From Tetmemena sp. SeJ-2015 (taxonomy: Eukaryota > Ciliophora > Spirotrichea > Sporadotrichida > Oxytrichidae): a DNA stretch of 64,000 bases. The translations under genes were made by a program, and so were the position numbers. Below are positions 10,753-25,250 of this stretch, piece after piece. Under the pieces are notes generated by a model. It made no database searches and was not told the DNA's origin. It saw only the letters and a program-made list of their open reading frames with translations. The first letter of the stretch is position 1, and every line of letters starts with the position of its first letter. The DNA lies in contig JAJKFJ010021960.1 of assembly GCA_027382625.1 (NCBI GenBank), positions 1 through 64,000 of the forward strand, given 5' to 3'.

Positions 10753-12878
10753 GATTAGGTGCATGGTTCAAAGAACAATATATGACTCAGATGCAGTTAT
10801 AAAATAATCTTACTTTAACTTTAATTTTCCTTTTCATTTATTAATTTATTGAGTGAGCTCACCTCCTACTGGCGTGACATATAGCTACAATGACGATAAA
10901 GATAACATATTTGTAGATACTTCTATCTTCACTACTCCAAAATAAAAATTAATCAATGTAGTTTGACCTTAAGCTGAAAATTAATTACTATACTGGTGGA
11001 GTATTCGACTGGTTCACACTCACTGTAAAAATTGTAGAACCAGTTGCAGAAGGAGGGAAATTCGATTTCTTAAGCAATTCTGGGCCCCCTGCTTTTATCA
11101 TAAAAAAATTGTCAAATTAAATTAATCATTCCGTTGACTGATATCAAAGTAGTTTAAAACTAAGAAATAGTATATGCTCTCCCTTAAGTCAAAGATCCTG
11201 ATGATGATTTGTTCTCAATAACCAGCTTTGACTGCAAGGATGCTACAGTATTTGTGAAACTAGTAGACACCACATCTCTTCAAATATCACCTTCATAAAG
11301 CATTTACATTTATATAATTTGGTAAATATCAGTGCAAAATTAAACTCACAGACAAAAATTTACATCCAAAAAGTCAAGAATACTCCATCAACATAATTAT
11401 TCCTTATTTTAATTTTTAATTGTAGAATCAGCTAAGAATAAAGAAATTGAAGACTAAAATCTTATAGAATATTTATGAGACAAATTAATTTTAATTTTAA
11501 ACACGCTCGAATACGCTTAAAGCTAGCTTGTCTATCAATAAACTTGGAGAAGCTATTATAAAGTTCAATCAATAGGTAACCTACTAAAATATATTATTCA
11601 TAAATAAAGCTTTTATCAGAATTCTTATACTCTCTTTTATTATTGTATACTAAGAGGTCTGTACAAATTTTGATTAAAATGATCTGCACATCTCAATTTT
11701 TATTTTGGAAAGCAAAGCGAACTTAAAATATAGTGTGGAATAACTGCGATGGGATATAACCAAATGTTACCTTGATAATATAAAAATCCAAATAGAATTT
11801 TATGAGCCCCAAACTATTTCTTACAAATAGACTGACTAGCTATAGGTGATATTCATTAGGAATGGATTGATAAGAGAAACTCACAGTACTTAACCCATCG
11901 GATTTAATTATACATGTAGCCTGCGCTATTCCTTATAAATTAATTTCTTAGTAGATAGACCAGAAAAGTATTTATTGCTCTTTAATCTATTGTAGGTATC
12001 CTGTAAATTTATTAAATGTTTGTTTTTAAATTAATTAAATCATCTACGTTTACTAAATCATATTAAAAAAATATTATTTTTTAATCAAAGGAGCATTAGC
12101 CGTAGGTGAAACCGCGATGAATACTCTTGTAATTGGAAACTTAATTTAAAGCTTTAAAATCTCATCGTGTATATTCTTCATTTAACTAAATTTATTATTA
12201 GTTGAATTGATTATAATTATAATTGAATTCCAAAAATAACAAATGTTTCATTATATTTTATATATGAAAATATTTTTCCTAAAACTTTGCTTTGAATCTT
12301 ATGATGTAAAAATTTCTCAACATCATATAGTTTAGGTCATCAAGTTTATCATTTCTGTGGGGAATGATAAATAATCTTCAGCTCATTCTTACAATTATTA
12401 ATTTTTCTAATGAAATTTAATAAAGAATTAATTTAATTTAAATGCCATTATTTGAGATAGACTTTCCAACTAATGTAGTCATGTTTTACAACTTCCTGGT
12501 CTCAGTGAGTACTTTCGATGTCTTACCAACCGATTCAATCAACGAAGGAGTATTTGGAATATAAAGTGAAGATGATGAAGATGATAGTAGCTCATAGAAA
12601 AGTTTCAGCTCTAATTTTGACGATATGGATATCTATTAAATGAAAAATTCAAACCTTTCTCAATTTAACTGATTAAAGCCATCAATGTATTTAATATTTT
12701 TGAAGCTATGGATCCCTAGATATCATCGAGAATATGGGTAGCATGTTCTATTTCTATCTTATTATACTTGCAATCTACACCATGATCATCCTTACTAAAA
12801 TATTTCAGCTAAAGCGACTACATGAATGGATGAAAAAGAAATTCGTTTTCAATTTACTGCTTAGATTCTTTCTCGAAG

Positions 12879-12916
12879 GTTATATGTTTAATTTTTATTA
12901 TTTTATCTTCAGATAG
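12879..12916 (+). other. Intron in C-terminal membrane region, copy 1
   Basis: GTTATA...ATAG, 38 nt. It is followed by a 29-nt exon (12917-12945) and another intron (12946-12982). The same arrangement occurs at 23232-23268/23298-23333, 36325-36358/36388-36423 and 59897-59932/59962-59996. The 29-nt exon length is invariant, and phases agree only if the 3' site is the second AG (in ATAG). Confidence 0.85.
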
Positions 12917-14560
12917 CAATCTCAAGTATGATCTGCTTCAATAAAGTAAACTCGCATTTCTTTATGAGCTAAAATATTTCAGATTGATGTAAAGGAATGA
13001 AGAGAAACAATTTTCTACATTTAACTGTGCGATAATGTTGACTTTCCTAGTTTTATATCCAGTAATGATTGCTTTTGTATCTTTGAAAAACTTCTCAAAA
13101 ATTGAAGATCCTATTTTATAGCAAACTATTTTATTTATTGGAAGTTTGTTTGAAGGCCTTGACGCACGTAAGAAGTTAGCGATAATTTACAACTCCCTCT
13201 TTACTCTTAAAATAAATTAGAAGGCTGCTAACTGCATGTCTTTGCTTTTTTTTGGTTTAGTATCCAGTCTTTTAGATGCAACTTAATTATAATTAGTTAT
13301 ATCTTTTTGTTGTTCTCAATTCATTCTGGATGGTGTACACTCTTGCTGTTAGACCTTTATAAACTTAAGTTCTCAACTATTTGGAAATCTTCAATGAGAT
13401 TTTTAAATTTGATATGAATTAGAGGTTAAAAATATATCTTTATTTTTAATTTCATGATAAATTTAAATCTAGAGTTGCTTATTTTAATATAATAAAATTA
13501 CTATACTTACTATAGATTCACAATTAAAGAGTGAAATCTGTTATAAAAAGCTATTTATAGTTGAATACCGCTGTTAAAAAAATATTTATTAGATAGTCCT
13601 CAGAACTTTCTTTTAAAAATGAAATTCCTTTTTGCTTAATATTTGTCTTTAAAGAGTTTAAAAATTTAAGTAAGTAAAATATGATTTGTCTGCTATTGAT
13701 AAGCTACAGTATGTTTTGTTTTTAGTCTTTCATTGAAGATGCAGCCATTACAATACAAATAGGATACTTAATGATTGCACTAACATGCATGAATCTATTT
13801 TCTAACATGATGGTCATTTTAGCAGCCTATAAAAATATATTTGTGCTATATTTACATACCTCATATCCAGCTATGAAAGCAGGCATAGGATCTCTAATTT
13901 TAAAAGTAAAAAATATGGCACAGAATACTTAAAAAGCTAAACTTTACTAAAATCAAGATGACAGTAATTAAGATACAGAACAAAAGATAAATGAAGCTAC
14001 TAGAAAATAATTTCAATAAAAATCATAAAGAAATAGAAGTAAAGAGTAAAATGCTCTAGAATAATTAGAAAAGAATTTAGACATGCAATAAAGTTACTCT
14101 ATTGAAGATATGACAATAACTACTCATGAAGTTACTGATAACAATCTCAATTCTCAAAGAAACTATACATAAAAAAATAGATGGATATAATTTATATGAA
14201 TTGCTATTTTAATGCTTTTATATCAAGATAAGTCTAGTACTGCAACAATAAAGTTTATTTATAGAGCATTTAGTTGAGAATGAAGACTTAGAGTTTAATC
14301 ATGATAAATTCGAGAAGGCGAAAAATATATCTTTAAGATTTAAAAATCCTAAAAAAACTCAGAAGAACAAAACCAGATTGAAGTTGTCAAAGCGTGCTCC
14401 TAAGACTGGAAACAAAGATATGGAAAATATTTCACACGTAGGTAAACAATAAAACAGTGATACGGGCTACAGACAAGATAAAATATATGGAATCGATGAC
14501 TTTAATCCTAAAAATCAACACTCAGTTAATTAAATTTTGTAGAAGATTATTGACATAATT

Positions 14561-16076
14561 TATAATTTAGTAGTAAATAAAAATAAATAATTGATAGAAA
14601 ATAAATGGATTGGTTAAAAATTGGTACAGTTAAAATATTTTATTTACTTCTCAAGCTGCAACTTTTTCTATAAATAATCAAAAATAATAAGAACCATGAT
14701 TTAAGAGTTTAACTTTAATGCTAAAAAAGAAATATTGATATACGATAACTCTAAAAATAGCCAAAATCAAATATAGTTTCACTGTTAAAAATCAAATCTG
14801 TGATGCCACTTAGAATAGATTGCAAGAATGAAAAGAACCTAAAATTAGATACTCTATTAAAAATTAAATCTTTTCTTAATTATTACATGATTCTCGCACT
14901 GATTTAATCCATTCCAATTTAATAAATAATTAAATCATCTTATAAATTTTGAGATATTATAAGTTATATGAAAATTATATTTCATATAAGAATTTAATTT
15001 ATCAATAACAATCTGGCATTATTTTATGAATTATTTTTGGCTTTTCAAATATCGAATAATTAATCAACAACAAAGTTTAGCTTTTGAAAATGATAGTGTC
15101 ATCATTTAGTATGGATTATTAATAATTTTATAATGCTTCGAGCATTTTAAACAGTATTTATTTAAGTTAAAAATTAATTTGTTATAATTTATAAAGTATT
15201 TTAATTTGTAAAATAAATATCTTATTTATATATTCTTTTCCTATTTGTAAAATATTTAATGGCATTAAATTACTACAAGACAAATATTTACAAATGTAAA
15301 AAAACAAAATAAAGATAATGCATTTCCTATTATTTCTAATTATTTAAATTATTCAACATTTTTATTTTAAATCTAAAATTTATAGTCTGATAGATTATGG
15401 TTTTTTTTATTTGATCTCTATTATTTTATGCAAATTAAAATAAGAATAGTTCTAGAAATCTAGAATTGTAACAATAAATATTTTTTAATTAAGCGAAGAA
15501 TAGATAGCCAAGCCAGTACGAAGCATGATAAGTTATTAATTTATGCAAAAATGATTAATTAATTTTATAATTAATAGACCATAAGGAATATTTAATTACT
15601 ATGAAATTAATATACACAAAATAAAAACATAATTTTCCTGCCCAAAAATATAATTCTTGATTAATTTTTATTTAAAATTTTATTTTCATTCTATCCTTCT
15701 TATAATAAATTCTAATTATCCTAATAAATATATAGGTAGTTTGAGAGTTGCTACCTCTTATTATTTAATTATTTGAGAAAGTAATGGACTATTATATACC
15801 ACCTATTTGTCATTATCTTTTATTAATCGCCTTAAACTATTAATTTATTTGCAGTTTCTTAAGCTTATTATAGCTAATAATTTATTGACCAACAATTTTT
15901 ATTCTAAATTAAAATTAAATCAATCTTTAACGAAACTAAATTCTGATTATTTTAGTTTGCTTTAAGCAAGTACTAGATTTTTTATCAACTAGAAATTTAA
16001 ACTGCACTCACTTCTGCTCTTCTTTAATTAATTTTAAATATTCCATTTTAATAAAACCCTAAATTATATTAATTAA
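14561..16076. other. Intergenic spacer, copy 1 to copy 2
   Basis: AT-rich, with no supported gene. The exact stop of copy 1 is uncertain: the tail frame stays open past the conserved VNQILQK end until a distant TGA. Confidence 0.4.
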
Positions 16077-19000
16077 ATGTCTTGGTGTTAAATTTGTTCA
16101 GATAAAACGTCATCTGATAAATTAATCGCAGCAAAATAGGTCTACCAGAATTATATGTCTACAGAGCAGATATTTCTATTCATCTTCTTATGTCTAATTG
16201 GGTAAATTTTGATTTCCTCTTAATCTTTTAGAATGAAGGAGGTTGTCGGCTAAATATGCTATGAGGGGAGAATCTATCCATTATTATTTGGAACTAACGA
16301 CAATACTTTGACTGTCAGAGATACCTAAATATCGTGCTTAGACTTTTCTGATGTTAATGATTTGGCCCTAGGAGGACAAACCTAAAATATAGATTATTAT
16401 TCTGGAGCATTCCTTTTTCTTTTTTCTCATTTTCATAAAATAAATCGGGGGAAACCTCCCCCCTTATATAGCCCAGATAATAAAAAAAATTTATTTTAAA
16501 AAAAAATTTTTTTTTAAATTTTTTTAAAATATTAAATGAAAAAGTTTTTAAAAGTAAAAACAAAATTTTAAAATTTTCTAGCTTAAAATATTTTAATAAT
16601 TTTAAAATTCAATAAAAAAATCCTCACAATTAACAAAACTCTAAGATGAAAAAATTGACGGATTCCATTTAATAATTCCTATTTTCATGCAAAATAATTT
16701 GAGGAATCTTTTCATTTTATGTACATTTATAGTTAATCAATTTTAGAATATAAAAACTGAACTATTTTTTTATTTATCAAATTCTTTTTATTCCAGGTTA
16801 GCAATAATTAAAAAATGATTGTTGGATAAAGTACACTCATGACTATAAGATGCTAGTCGCGCTCTTTGATAAAATAACTGCCTGCTCCATAATAATAATT
16901 ATTATCCATGGTACTTTTAGATTCAAGTAGTGGAACACTTATCAAATATGTCCAAGTTGCCGATGCTGCCCCTGCATTAATACCTTCCTCAATATATTCT
17001 AGAAATAATATTCAATATAGGTGACTTTTGTTTATTTTCTATAAAATTTAGTAAAAACTCTACTTAAAATGTATTCCTTGATAAAAAGAATAAATTAATT
17101 TTATTCCATTTAATAGAATTCATTTGCTATAAATGGATGGTCTCGGAGCTTTTTGGTTTTAATACAATCTATCCTATGTAATTAATAATAAAGTTAATCA
17201 ATTCTAATTTAAGTTTATTAAATTAATTTAATGCAGAGTATTTAAATGCAGAATAAATTACTTTAATTTGAATCATTGTAAATATTCTATTAAAATATTA
17301 ATATTTACTTTTGGGGAGTTTTTCAGTGAACTTAAAGCATCTTTCGTCAACTTTTCTATTTTAATATATTAACCTGATTTGAAGATTAAAAAGTTTAATT
17401 CAGTGAAACATATAATTTTTAATGAAGTTAAAGTTTGAGTTTTTTTATTAAAATATGGTTTTAAATTAACTGAAAATAATGATACATTTATTAATTTGCT
17501 TTCTAAAATTTAGAGTTTAAATGCTGGTTTATTAAGATCCAAAGTTATAAAGTTAAGCTATATTGGTATTGGTACTGCCTCCTCAATCGCTTCCTCAAAT
17601 TAATTCCAGCTAGACTCTCATTATTTTTAAAATATGAAATTGTAGGAATAGTTTAAATTGATCTGATATTAGGAATAATATAGCCATTCGATTAAATACT
17701 ATAAAAATGGAGTATAAGATCAATTGATTATTTCATTTCTACAAGATTCAACGTCTCCATATCCATTTGGCATAGCTAGCATCGATCCTGCTACTGCTAC
17801 AGTTTTCTGGGTCAAGAAATATATTTTTAATCTACGTCTACTATCGTGGGCTATGCTCTTTATTTTATAATTTACGACATCGATGCAATCCCAAAATTAT
17901 AATATAATTTTTAATTAAATAAATATAATCGTCTATATGAAAATTCTGAGAAAGTTAGAACTTTAAAAAAATTAGATCTTTAATAGAAGGTTAGTAAGCT
18001 AAGAGATAAAAAAAGTACTAATTTATCCTTTGAATAGCGAAATTTATTTAAAAGATTATATTTTCTGTGCCAAATTGTCATATTCTTCAAAGGCGTATTC
18101 GCAGAATATATTATATGCTGAATAGGGAATTACTAACTGGTCATTTACAGATATCTCTCTATCTATTTAGCTTAAATCTATGAGAAATCTCCTGATGTTA
18201 AAACCAGATTTATTCATGTAAATAGTCAAATCTTATTATCTTTATGCACTATTTATACTCAGGCAAAGAATTCTCACCTTATAAATTAAAACTTTATTTG
18301 AATTTATTAAATTTTTGCTTTTCTTGAGGATTTAATCTATGATAGCGGAACAGACTATCTAATGACTTGTGCAACAAATGGCAAAACTATTATTGTATCG
18401 AGGTAATAATTTTTGAAAATAATTTTCTTAGATTAACAATCGCAACAGATTCAAGTTATGTGAGAGGGAATGGGGCCACTACATTTGTCTGCGCAGATAA
18501 ATTATTTTTAAGGATTGAAGGCGATAACTTCGGACAAGTTTGTTGGATTAATTAATTTTCAAAAAATTATCTTTTTTTCTTATTAGTCTTATGAAAGAAT
18601 TCTTCGATATGAGAAACCCCTATTTTTCTTTTTAATTTAGATATGGACGAATTAATTAAAAAATAATAATGATGATGATTTTATGTTTTTATGGATTCTA
18701 TGTGGACATTACATATCCTTAGAGTATATATTTCTACAAGGCTGACTGGAGCTCTTCTTTTAAGTTTAAAGAACTTATCCTCAGTTAATTACCATCTTCC
18801 ATCTATTAGAATACAATCTCTATCAAGAGATATTTAAATTTATTTCAGTAAAACGTATTTACAATTTTCATTTATAAAAACTACATTTTGTTTAATGAAT
18901 TACTAAATTAAACTTGGAACCTTAAGAAAATCTTAGACAAAAAAAATAGAGATAGACCAAAAATTAAAAAATAATATCTTAAAACTAATTGAATAAATAA

Positions 19001-22000
19001 TTTAAATTTATCTGTTAGATTAATTTAGAACCAATAGGAAATTATCTTATAGATATCTAATAGTATAATCTTTAAACCTTTTCTTAAAAATTTTATTTTC
19101 TTTCTCTATTAGAGTTGACAGTAGTTTTTTAAGTTAAAATTTTATATGAAGATAATGAAACTGTCTTTTTAATTTATACATCAGTAAACTTTAAGAAATG
19201 AAGATCCTCTTTTTTATTTCAACTTTATAAAATTTGCAGATAAAAGATCAATCAAAGATTACAAGCGGCATATCATATTTCATTTTTAGATTATGATTTA
19301 TTTTTAAATTAAATATTCCTTGCTAATTTTTAGAGCTACATTAAGTCTGAATTGAACGCGTACTTTGTATTTAATTTGTTGGATCTATTACAGAGAGCAA
19401 TCTGTATTCGCTAAACACTTTTAGCTAGATAGGATTTGTAATGTCTAATAGACCAGAAAACACCTGCTATTATTTTGGCACTACTCTTATCGATATACAG
19501 ATTAATCAAAATAAATTATACCATTTTATTTATTTATTTCATAGGAATAAAAATTTATTTTAGAAAGATTTAACCTTCTTTTATCAAAAAGAGAGAAAAT
19601 TACATTTATTTGAATTTTATATAAAAATTAAAGCATTAAAAATATTCTTTACTTTTAAATAAGTAAAAATAATATTATTAAATTATAAATTTTTAAAGAA
19701 ATTATAGATTTCTTCATCAACCGTGAATGCTTACTCAGTTCCATTTACGAATACGTTTTCTTTAGGAATTTCTGCAACCTCTCTAACTTAAATATATCTT
19801 TGAGTTTTGGCACTGTTAGTTCTTTGGATCTTGATTTTACCCTGAATATTTTTTATTATATTTTTGATATACATTAAACAATATTTTTTAATGAATTCAA
19901 ATTTTTATCCTTTATTGTATATATTCTGCCTTATTAAAGATTTTTGATAAATTAAGAAAATTTGCAAATAAATTAACATAAACTAAAGTTTCTTGAATTA
20001 TAGATTTAAACAATTTGGCCATTATATTAAAGTCAATGCTTCAAGAACTCATATTTAAAGTAAACTATTGGATGGATATATCTGAGAAGTATAAGAAAAT
20101 TAAACTCTATATACTGATTAGCATCTTAGAATTATCTACATTTAATTTTTGCCGCAGATAGAAAAATAAAAATTGACTCACATCTGTGAGACAAATCTAA
20201 AGAGATAAGCTAAAACTCTTTCCAAGGATTAAAAAAAATTTTAAATAAATATTTTTAAATATCCCACCAAAGTGTAATATACCTATGTACTCCTTGGCAG
20301 CTTCAGGAACACCTCAAATTCTGAACTATCTTATCACAGATCCCGCCCTGACTTTCGTTTAGCCAGTTTTTACTGGCCCAGGCGCCTGCTCAGATGGCCA
20401 AATAGCTTACTCCTTTTTATTTACACTGCGTTTATTAAAAGTATCAACGGAGTTGTTACAAAGTTTTTATTTATACAACTACTCCAGCTCAGCAAGCACT
20501 ACCAAGCTGGGTAAAGTTCAATAGCACAACCTTGCAGTTGAAAATAGAGACTAGTGACTTCGTAAACTACGCCACTTATAATCCTTTTGAAATAGATATA
20601 AAAGGCTACATAGACATTATGCCCTCTATAAATGCTGTCCAAACTACATTTAATATTTCATGATTAAGAATTTAATATAAATAGAATAATTATTTATTTG
20701 CTAGTTTATAAAAATGAAATAATTTTGTAAACTGTGACTGTAAATTTGCAAATCGATTGTACTGGAGCAACTTTTAATTTTCTTCCTTGAGTTATGATGA
20801 GGTCTCAAAGAAAGGAATCAAATTTATGAAGGAAAATTTTAATTTAAAGAAATGTTTCTTATTCTAATTAATTTACAGAGTATATTTCAAGTTATAAAAA
20901 GTATATCTCAACTTTCTAATAGAAAAGACTTTAAAATGTTTTTATATAAAAATATATAATTAGAATTTATAATAGAATTAAATGAATCAGTAAGCTAGTG
21001 ATGAACACAGGAACTTAGGCTGTATCCTTTCCTAATTACACTCCTAATTAAATTAAGTGCATGGTTCTACGAAAAATATATGCCTCTGATTCAGTAATAA
21101 TAATAAAGTTATTGGAAATTAGTCTATAAAACTATAGTATACTTTATAAAATTATTTAATTTCCAATATTTTGAATTCACTAAGCTCTCCTCCGACTGGC
21201 GTTACATACGACTACGATATTGACAAAGATAAAATATTCGTAGACACTACAGTCTTTACTGCTGCAAAATAATAATTAATCAACTTAGTTTGACCTTTAG
21301 GTGGAAATTATTTACTCTTCAGGGGGAGTGTTTGACTGGTACACATTAACTATTCAAATTGAAGATCCTTAAACAGCTGCACTTGCTCACAGATTTGATT
21401 TCTTGAGCAACTCTGGGCCTCCTACTTTTATCATAAAAATACTTATCAAAATATTATCATTCCATTGTCTGATATCAAAGTAGTTTAGAACTAGGAAGTT
21501 GTATTCCCTCTCCCTTAAATCGAAGATCCTGATGAAGATGAGTTCTCAATAGAAAGCCTGGATTGCTAGCAAGCCTCAGTCTTTGTGAAGCTGGTGAACT
21601 CTTTCTCCCTTCAAATTTCTCCTTCTTCAAACGCATTTTTTTAATATTTGGTAAATATCAGTGTAAAATCAAACTCACAGACTAAAATTTACATCCAAAA
21701 AGTCAAGACTATTCTATCAACATAATTATTTTCCAAATCATTTTAATTGTACAATCTGTCAAGAGTAAGCTAATAGAACAAGAAATTTTAGAGAATATTT
21801 ATGAGACAAATTAATTAAATTTAAACACCTCGAATACGCTTAAAGCTAGTTTGACTATCAATAAACTTGGAGAAGCTATTATAAAGTTCAATCAATAGGT
21901 AACCTACTAAAAATATAATATTCATATATAAAACTCTTATTGTATTTCTTAGACTTTAGTTTATAATTGAATACTAAGAGGTGTGCACAAATTTTGACTA

Positions 22001-25000
22001 AAATGATTTGCACATCTCAATTTTTATTTTGGAAAGCAAAGCGAACTTAAAATATAGTGTGGAGCAGCTTCGTTGGGACATAACTAAATGTTACCTTGAT
22101 AATATAAAAATCCAAATAGTTTTTTATGAACCCCAAACTATTTCTTACAAGTAGACTGACTAGCTATAAGTGATATTCATTAGGAATGGATTGATTAGGG
22201 AAACTCATAGCACGCAACCCATCGGATTTAATTACACATGCAGTTGCCCTATTCCTTAAAAATAAATTTCTTAGTAGATAGACCAAAAAAGTATTTATTG
22301 ATCTTAAATCATTTGTAGGCATGCTGTAAATTTATAAGCTAGAATTGTATTTTGTTATCTATGAGCTATTAAAGTTTACTAAATCACATTATAATGTATT
22401 TTAAACATTGTTATGAATTTTAATGTTTTTAAAATCAAAGGTGCCTTAGCTGCAGGTGAGACAGCAATGAAAACTCTTGTTATTGGAAACTTTATAATTT
22501 ATTTAAAAAAGGATAAATTAATATACTTGAAAACTCATATTTTAGTACCGTCATTTTTCAAAATTAAAATAAAATTTAAAGAAGCATAAAATAATTTCAA
22601 TTTGATATTTATAAATTACGAAATAAATTTTTAATACTTTGCTCTTAATCTTGTGATGTAATAATTCTTCTTGAATAAACTAGATTAGGTCATAAAGCTT
22701 ATCATTTCTTTGGGGTATGATTAACACGCTTCAGCTCATTCTTACAATTATTAATTTTTTAATTAAATATTAAAAAGAATTAGCTTAATTTAAATGCCAC
22801 TATTCGAAATGGACTTTCCAACTAATGTTGTTATGTTTTACAACTTCCTCGTATCAGTGAGTACTTTTGATGTGCTTCCAACTGATTCAATCAACTAAGT
22901 CGCATTTGGAATAAAAAATGGCGATGATAATGATGAAAGTGACTCATAGGAAAGTTTCAGCTCTAATTTTGAAGATATGGATATCTATTAAATGAAAATT
23001 TCAAACTGGTCTCACTTTAACTGATTAAAGCTATCAATGTATTAAATTATTTTTGAAGCTATGGATCCCTAGATATAATTGAGAATATGGGAAGCATGTT
23101 CTATTTCTATCTAGCCATAATTGCTATCTACACCATGATCATCCTTACTAAAATATTTCAGCTCAAGCGACTACATGAATGGATGAAAAAGAAATTCGTT
23201 TTCAATTTGCTGCTTAGATTCTTTCTTGAGGGTTATAAGTTTAATATAATTATTTTATCTTCAGATAGCAATCTCAAGTATGATCTGCTTCAAAAAAGTA
23301 ATCTCCAATTTACTATTCACTAATATCTTCTAGATAGATGTAAAGAATTAGGAGAAATAGTTTTCAACTTTGAACTGTGCGATTATGCTGACTTTTCTAG
23401 TTTTATATCCTGTGATGATTGCTTTTATATCTCTGAAGAAATTCGATAAAGTTGAAGATCCATCTTTAAAGCAAACTATTTTATTTATTGGAAGTCTTTT
23501 TGAAGGACTTAACACTCGAAAGAAGTGGGCGATCATTTACAATTCTCTTTTTACTCTTAAAAATAAACTTAGAAGATTGTTAACAGCATCTATCTGTTTT
23601 TTCTTGGTATAATAAAAACCCGAATATAAAAGTGATTAAATTTTGTGTTAGTCATTATTATCTTGTAATAAGATTTAGGGAATTTCTATTTCAAATTTTT
23701 TGACTATCCTATTACTAAATGATCATAATAATAAAGAAAAAAAACTAATTATCCCCATCTTATTTCAACTTGCTTTAAATTATATGTAATTTTGGATTTT
23801 AAATACCCTGTGTTTTAGGTGCAACTTTAAAAATAAGGATAACTTTTTGTGGTTCTTAATTCCTTGCAGATGATATATACTCTTGCTGTTAGACCCTTGG
23901 AATCTGAAACTCTCAATAATCTAGAAATCTTCAATGAGATTTATAAATTTTATAAATAAATATTTAACAACCTTAACAATTTTAATTGTAAAATATATAA
24001 TTGAGCAAATTTTATGTTTAGAAAGGGAGAGAATTTAACTTATTCCTATTTAAATCATGGAAATCTTCATTAAGAGGCTGAAATTGGTTTAAATTTTTAT
24101 AAAATTAAGCACTTTTGACAATAAAACTTGCTTAAAGGTAAACTTAAGGATATCGGATATTATGGAATATTCTTAAAAATGATTACCATCCTAATTTAAA
24201 TATTATTCTATAATTATCAAATGGTGAATAAAGAATTTACAATAAGAGTCATTTCATGAGAATTTTCTTCATGAGACATTTGTTAATTGTCCTTTATATT
24301 TTTTTTGATTGATATTTATCTTAAAAGAGATTAACAATTAAAGTAAATAAATATCTTGATTTGTCTGCTATTGATAAGCTACAGTATGTTTTGTTTTTAG
24401 TCTTTCATTGAAGATCCAGCCATTACAATACAAATAGGATACTTAATGATTGCACTCACCTCCATGAATCTATTTTCTAACATGCTTGTCATTTTAGTAG
24501 CCTCAAAACTAAATACATTTATATTATAAATTGCAGCCTCTTATCCAGCTATGTAAGCAGGCCTGAAATCTCTAATATTAAAAGTAAAAAATATGAGTCA
24601 GTAAACTAAAAAGGCAAAGCTTTACCAAAATCAAGATGACAGTAATTAAGACACATAACTGAGGATAAATGAAGCTACAAGAAATTAATTTGTATTCAAA
24701 TAGTAAAGAAATAGAAAAAATATTTAAGACGACCTAGAGTAATTAGAAAAGAATTTAGACATGCAATAAAGTTACTCTATTGCAGATATGACAATAACTA
24801 CTCATGAAGTTACTGAAAATCACCTCAATTCGCAGAGAAATTATTCATAAATTTGTTTTCGAAATTTTTTAAAGAACTTATTTTATTCTGTGATATCATG
24901 ATAGGTCCAGAACTGCAACAATAATATATATTTATAGAGCATTTGATAGAGAACGAAGACATCCAATTCAAAGATAAATAGTTTGAGAAGGATTAAATGA

Positions 25001-25250
25001 TATCCTTAAGATTTAGAATCCCTAAAAGAACTCCAAAAAACAAGACTAAAAATAAACAGTCTAAGTTTTTTCCTAAGTCTAAAATAAAAAATGTTCAATC
25101 AGAAACTAATTCGCAAGGGAAAATAAATGAAGATATTGGCTACAGATAAGATAAGCTAAATGGAATTGATGACTTCAATCAGTAAAATCAACATGCAGTT
25201 AATTAGATTCTGTAGAAGATTATTCTAGAAAATTAAGGATTTTAAAAGTA
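16077..25250 (+). CDS. Copy 2 of tandem large membrane-protein family
   Basis: Exon 1 is 16077-16201 (MSWCQI, hydrophobic IFLFIFLCLIG) and exon 2 is 16232-16411. Ectodomain blocks: 16818-17015, 17129-17176, 17517-17620, 17675-17896, 18337-18402, 18430-18545, 18692-18840, 19332-19500, 19722-19848, 20285-20660, 20728-20822, 20985-21105, 21180-21440, 21460-21740, 21755-21905. The long continuous block 21977-22262 includes YEPQTISYKQTDQLQ and ends TCSCPIPQ. Membrane part: 22432-22493, 22688-22762, 22794-22995 (acidic, DDNDESDSQES), 23060-23612, 23830-23945, 24356-24510. Tail: 24536-25250. The cadherin-like signature IEDPDEDEF lies near 21525. One A is extra near 18510 relative to copy 1, and the WSNPRP block near 16445-16480 is unreadable; both may be consensus errors. 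The product is inferred to be a multi-pass surface protein. Copy 2 alone has an IES at 23611-23801. Confidence 0.75.
16400..16620 (+). other. Low-quality or homopolymer-degraded stretch in copy 2
   Basis: Runs of A, T, C and G replace the expected conserved block. The interval near 16445-16480 aligns to the WSNPRPLIIVQD coding sequence only if several bases are deleted or merged into homopolymers. This looks like unpolished long-read consensus rather than biology. Confidence 0.55.
16887..16904 (+). other. 18-bp IES, pointer CCAT, copy 2
   Basis: CCAT at 16887-16890 and 16905-16908 flanks an A/T palindrome. Removal gives SMVLLDSSSGTLIKY in frame. Confidence 0.9.
17859..17870 (+). other. 12-bp IES, pointer TTTA, copy 2
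   Basis: TTTA at 17859-17862 and 17871-17874. Excision yields GYALYDIDAIP. It is the smallest version of the IES that is 708 bp in copy 1. Confidence 0.8.
23611..23801 (+). other. Copy 2-specific 191-bp IES, pointer AATA
   Basis: AATA at 23611-23614 and 23802-23805 interrupts the codons for FLVQYPV inside a membrane helix. In copies 3 and 5 this position is uninterrupted (36700-36717 and 60270-60287). Removing 191 bp restores VQYPVFQVQL. This is a clear presence/absence difference between paralogues. Confidence 0.85.

Larger units (their letters stand above)
3367..14560 (+). pseudogene. Copy 1 of tandem large membrane-protein family, frameshifted
   Basis: All family blocks are present in order. 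Exon 1 is 3367-3491 (starts MTWRQF, hydrophobic core ILLFLFLFLFG) and exon 2 is 3522-3698 (ends in the CLDFSDVNELALGGQT region). The WSNPRPLIIVQD block is 3751-3787 and the FGKVFD block 3836-3888. Ectodomain blocks follow: 4191-4370, 4460-4505, 5146-5243, 5330-5510, 6214-6243, 6909-6975, 7011-7140, 7221-7380, 7537-7690, 8059-8200, 9023-9190, 9513-9737, 9948-10020, 10295-10375, 10755-11100, 11114-11580 and 11650-11945. Membrane and tail blocks cover 12088-14550. Single-base shifts against the paralogues occur near 4222 (extra G giving TGA), 7250-7265 (one base short), 12993 (extra G giving TGA) and 13212 (A4 for A5). It is probably a pseudogene, unless these are consensus errors. Two large insertions carry unrelated open frames. 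Confidence 0.75.

Noticed and set aside
16354..16563. 69-codon minus-strand ORF, Phe/Lys-rich
   Set aside because: Antisense to exon 2 of copy 2 and to a homopolymer stretch; an artefact of A/T runs.
23348..23536. Minus-strand ORF opposite the membrane region of copy 2
   Set aside because: Shadow of the conserved plus-strand frame; the same holds for 36487-36702, 53650-53883, 55991-56191 and 57098-57370.
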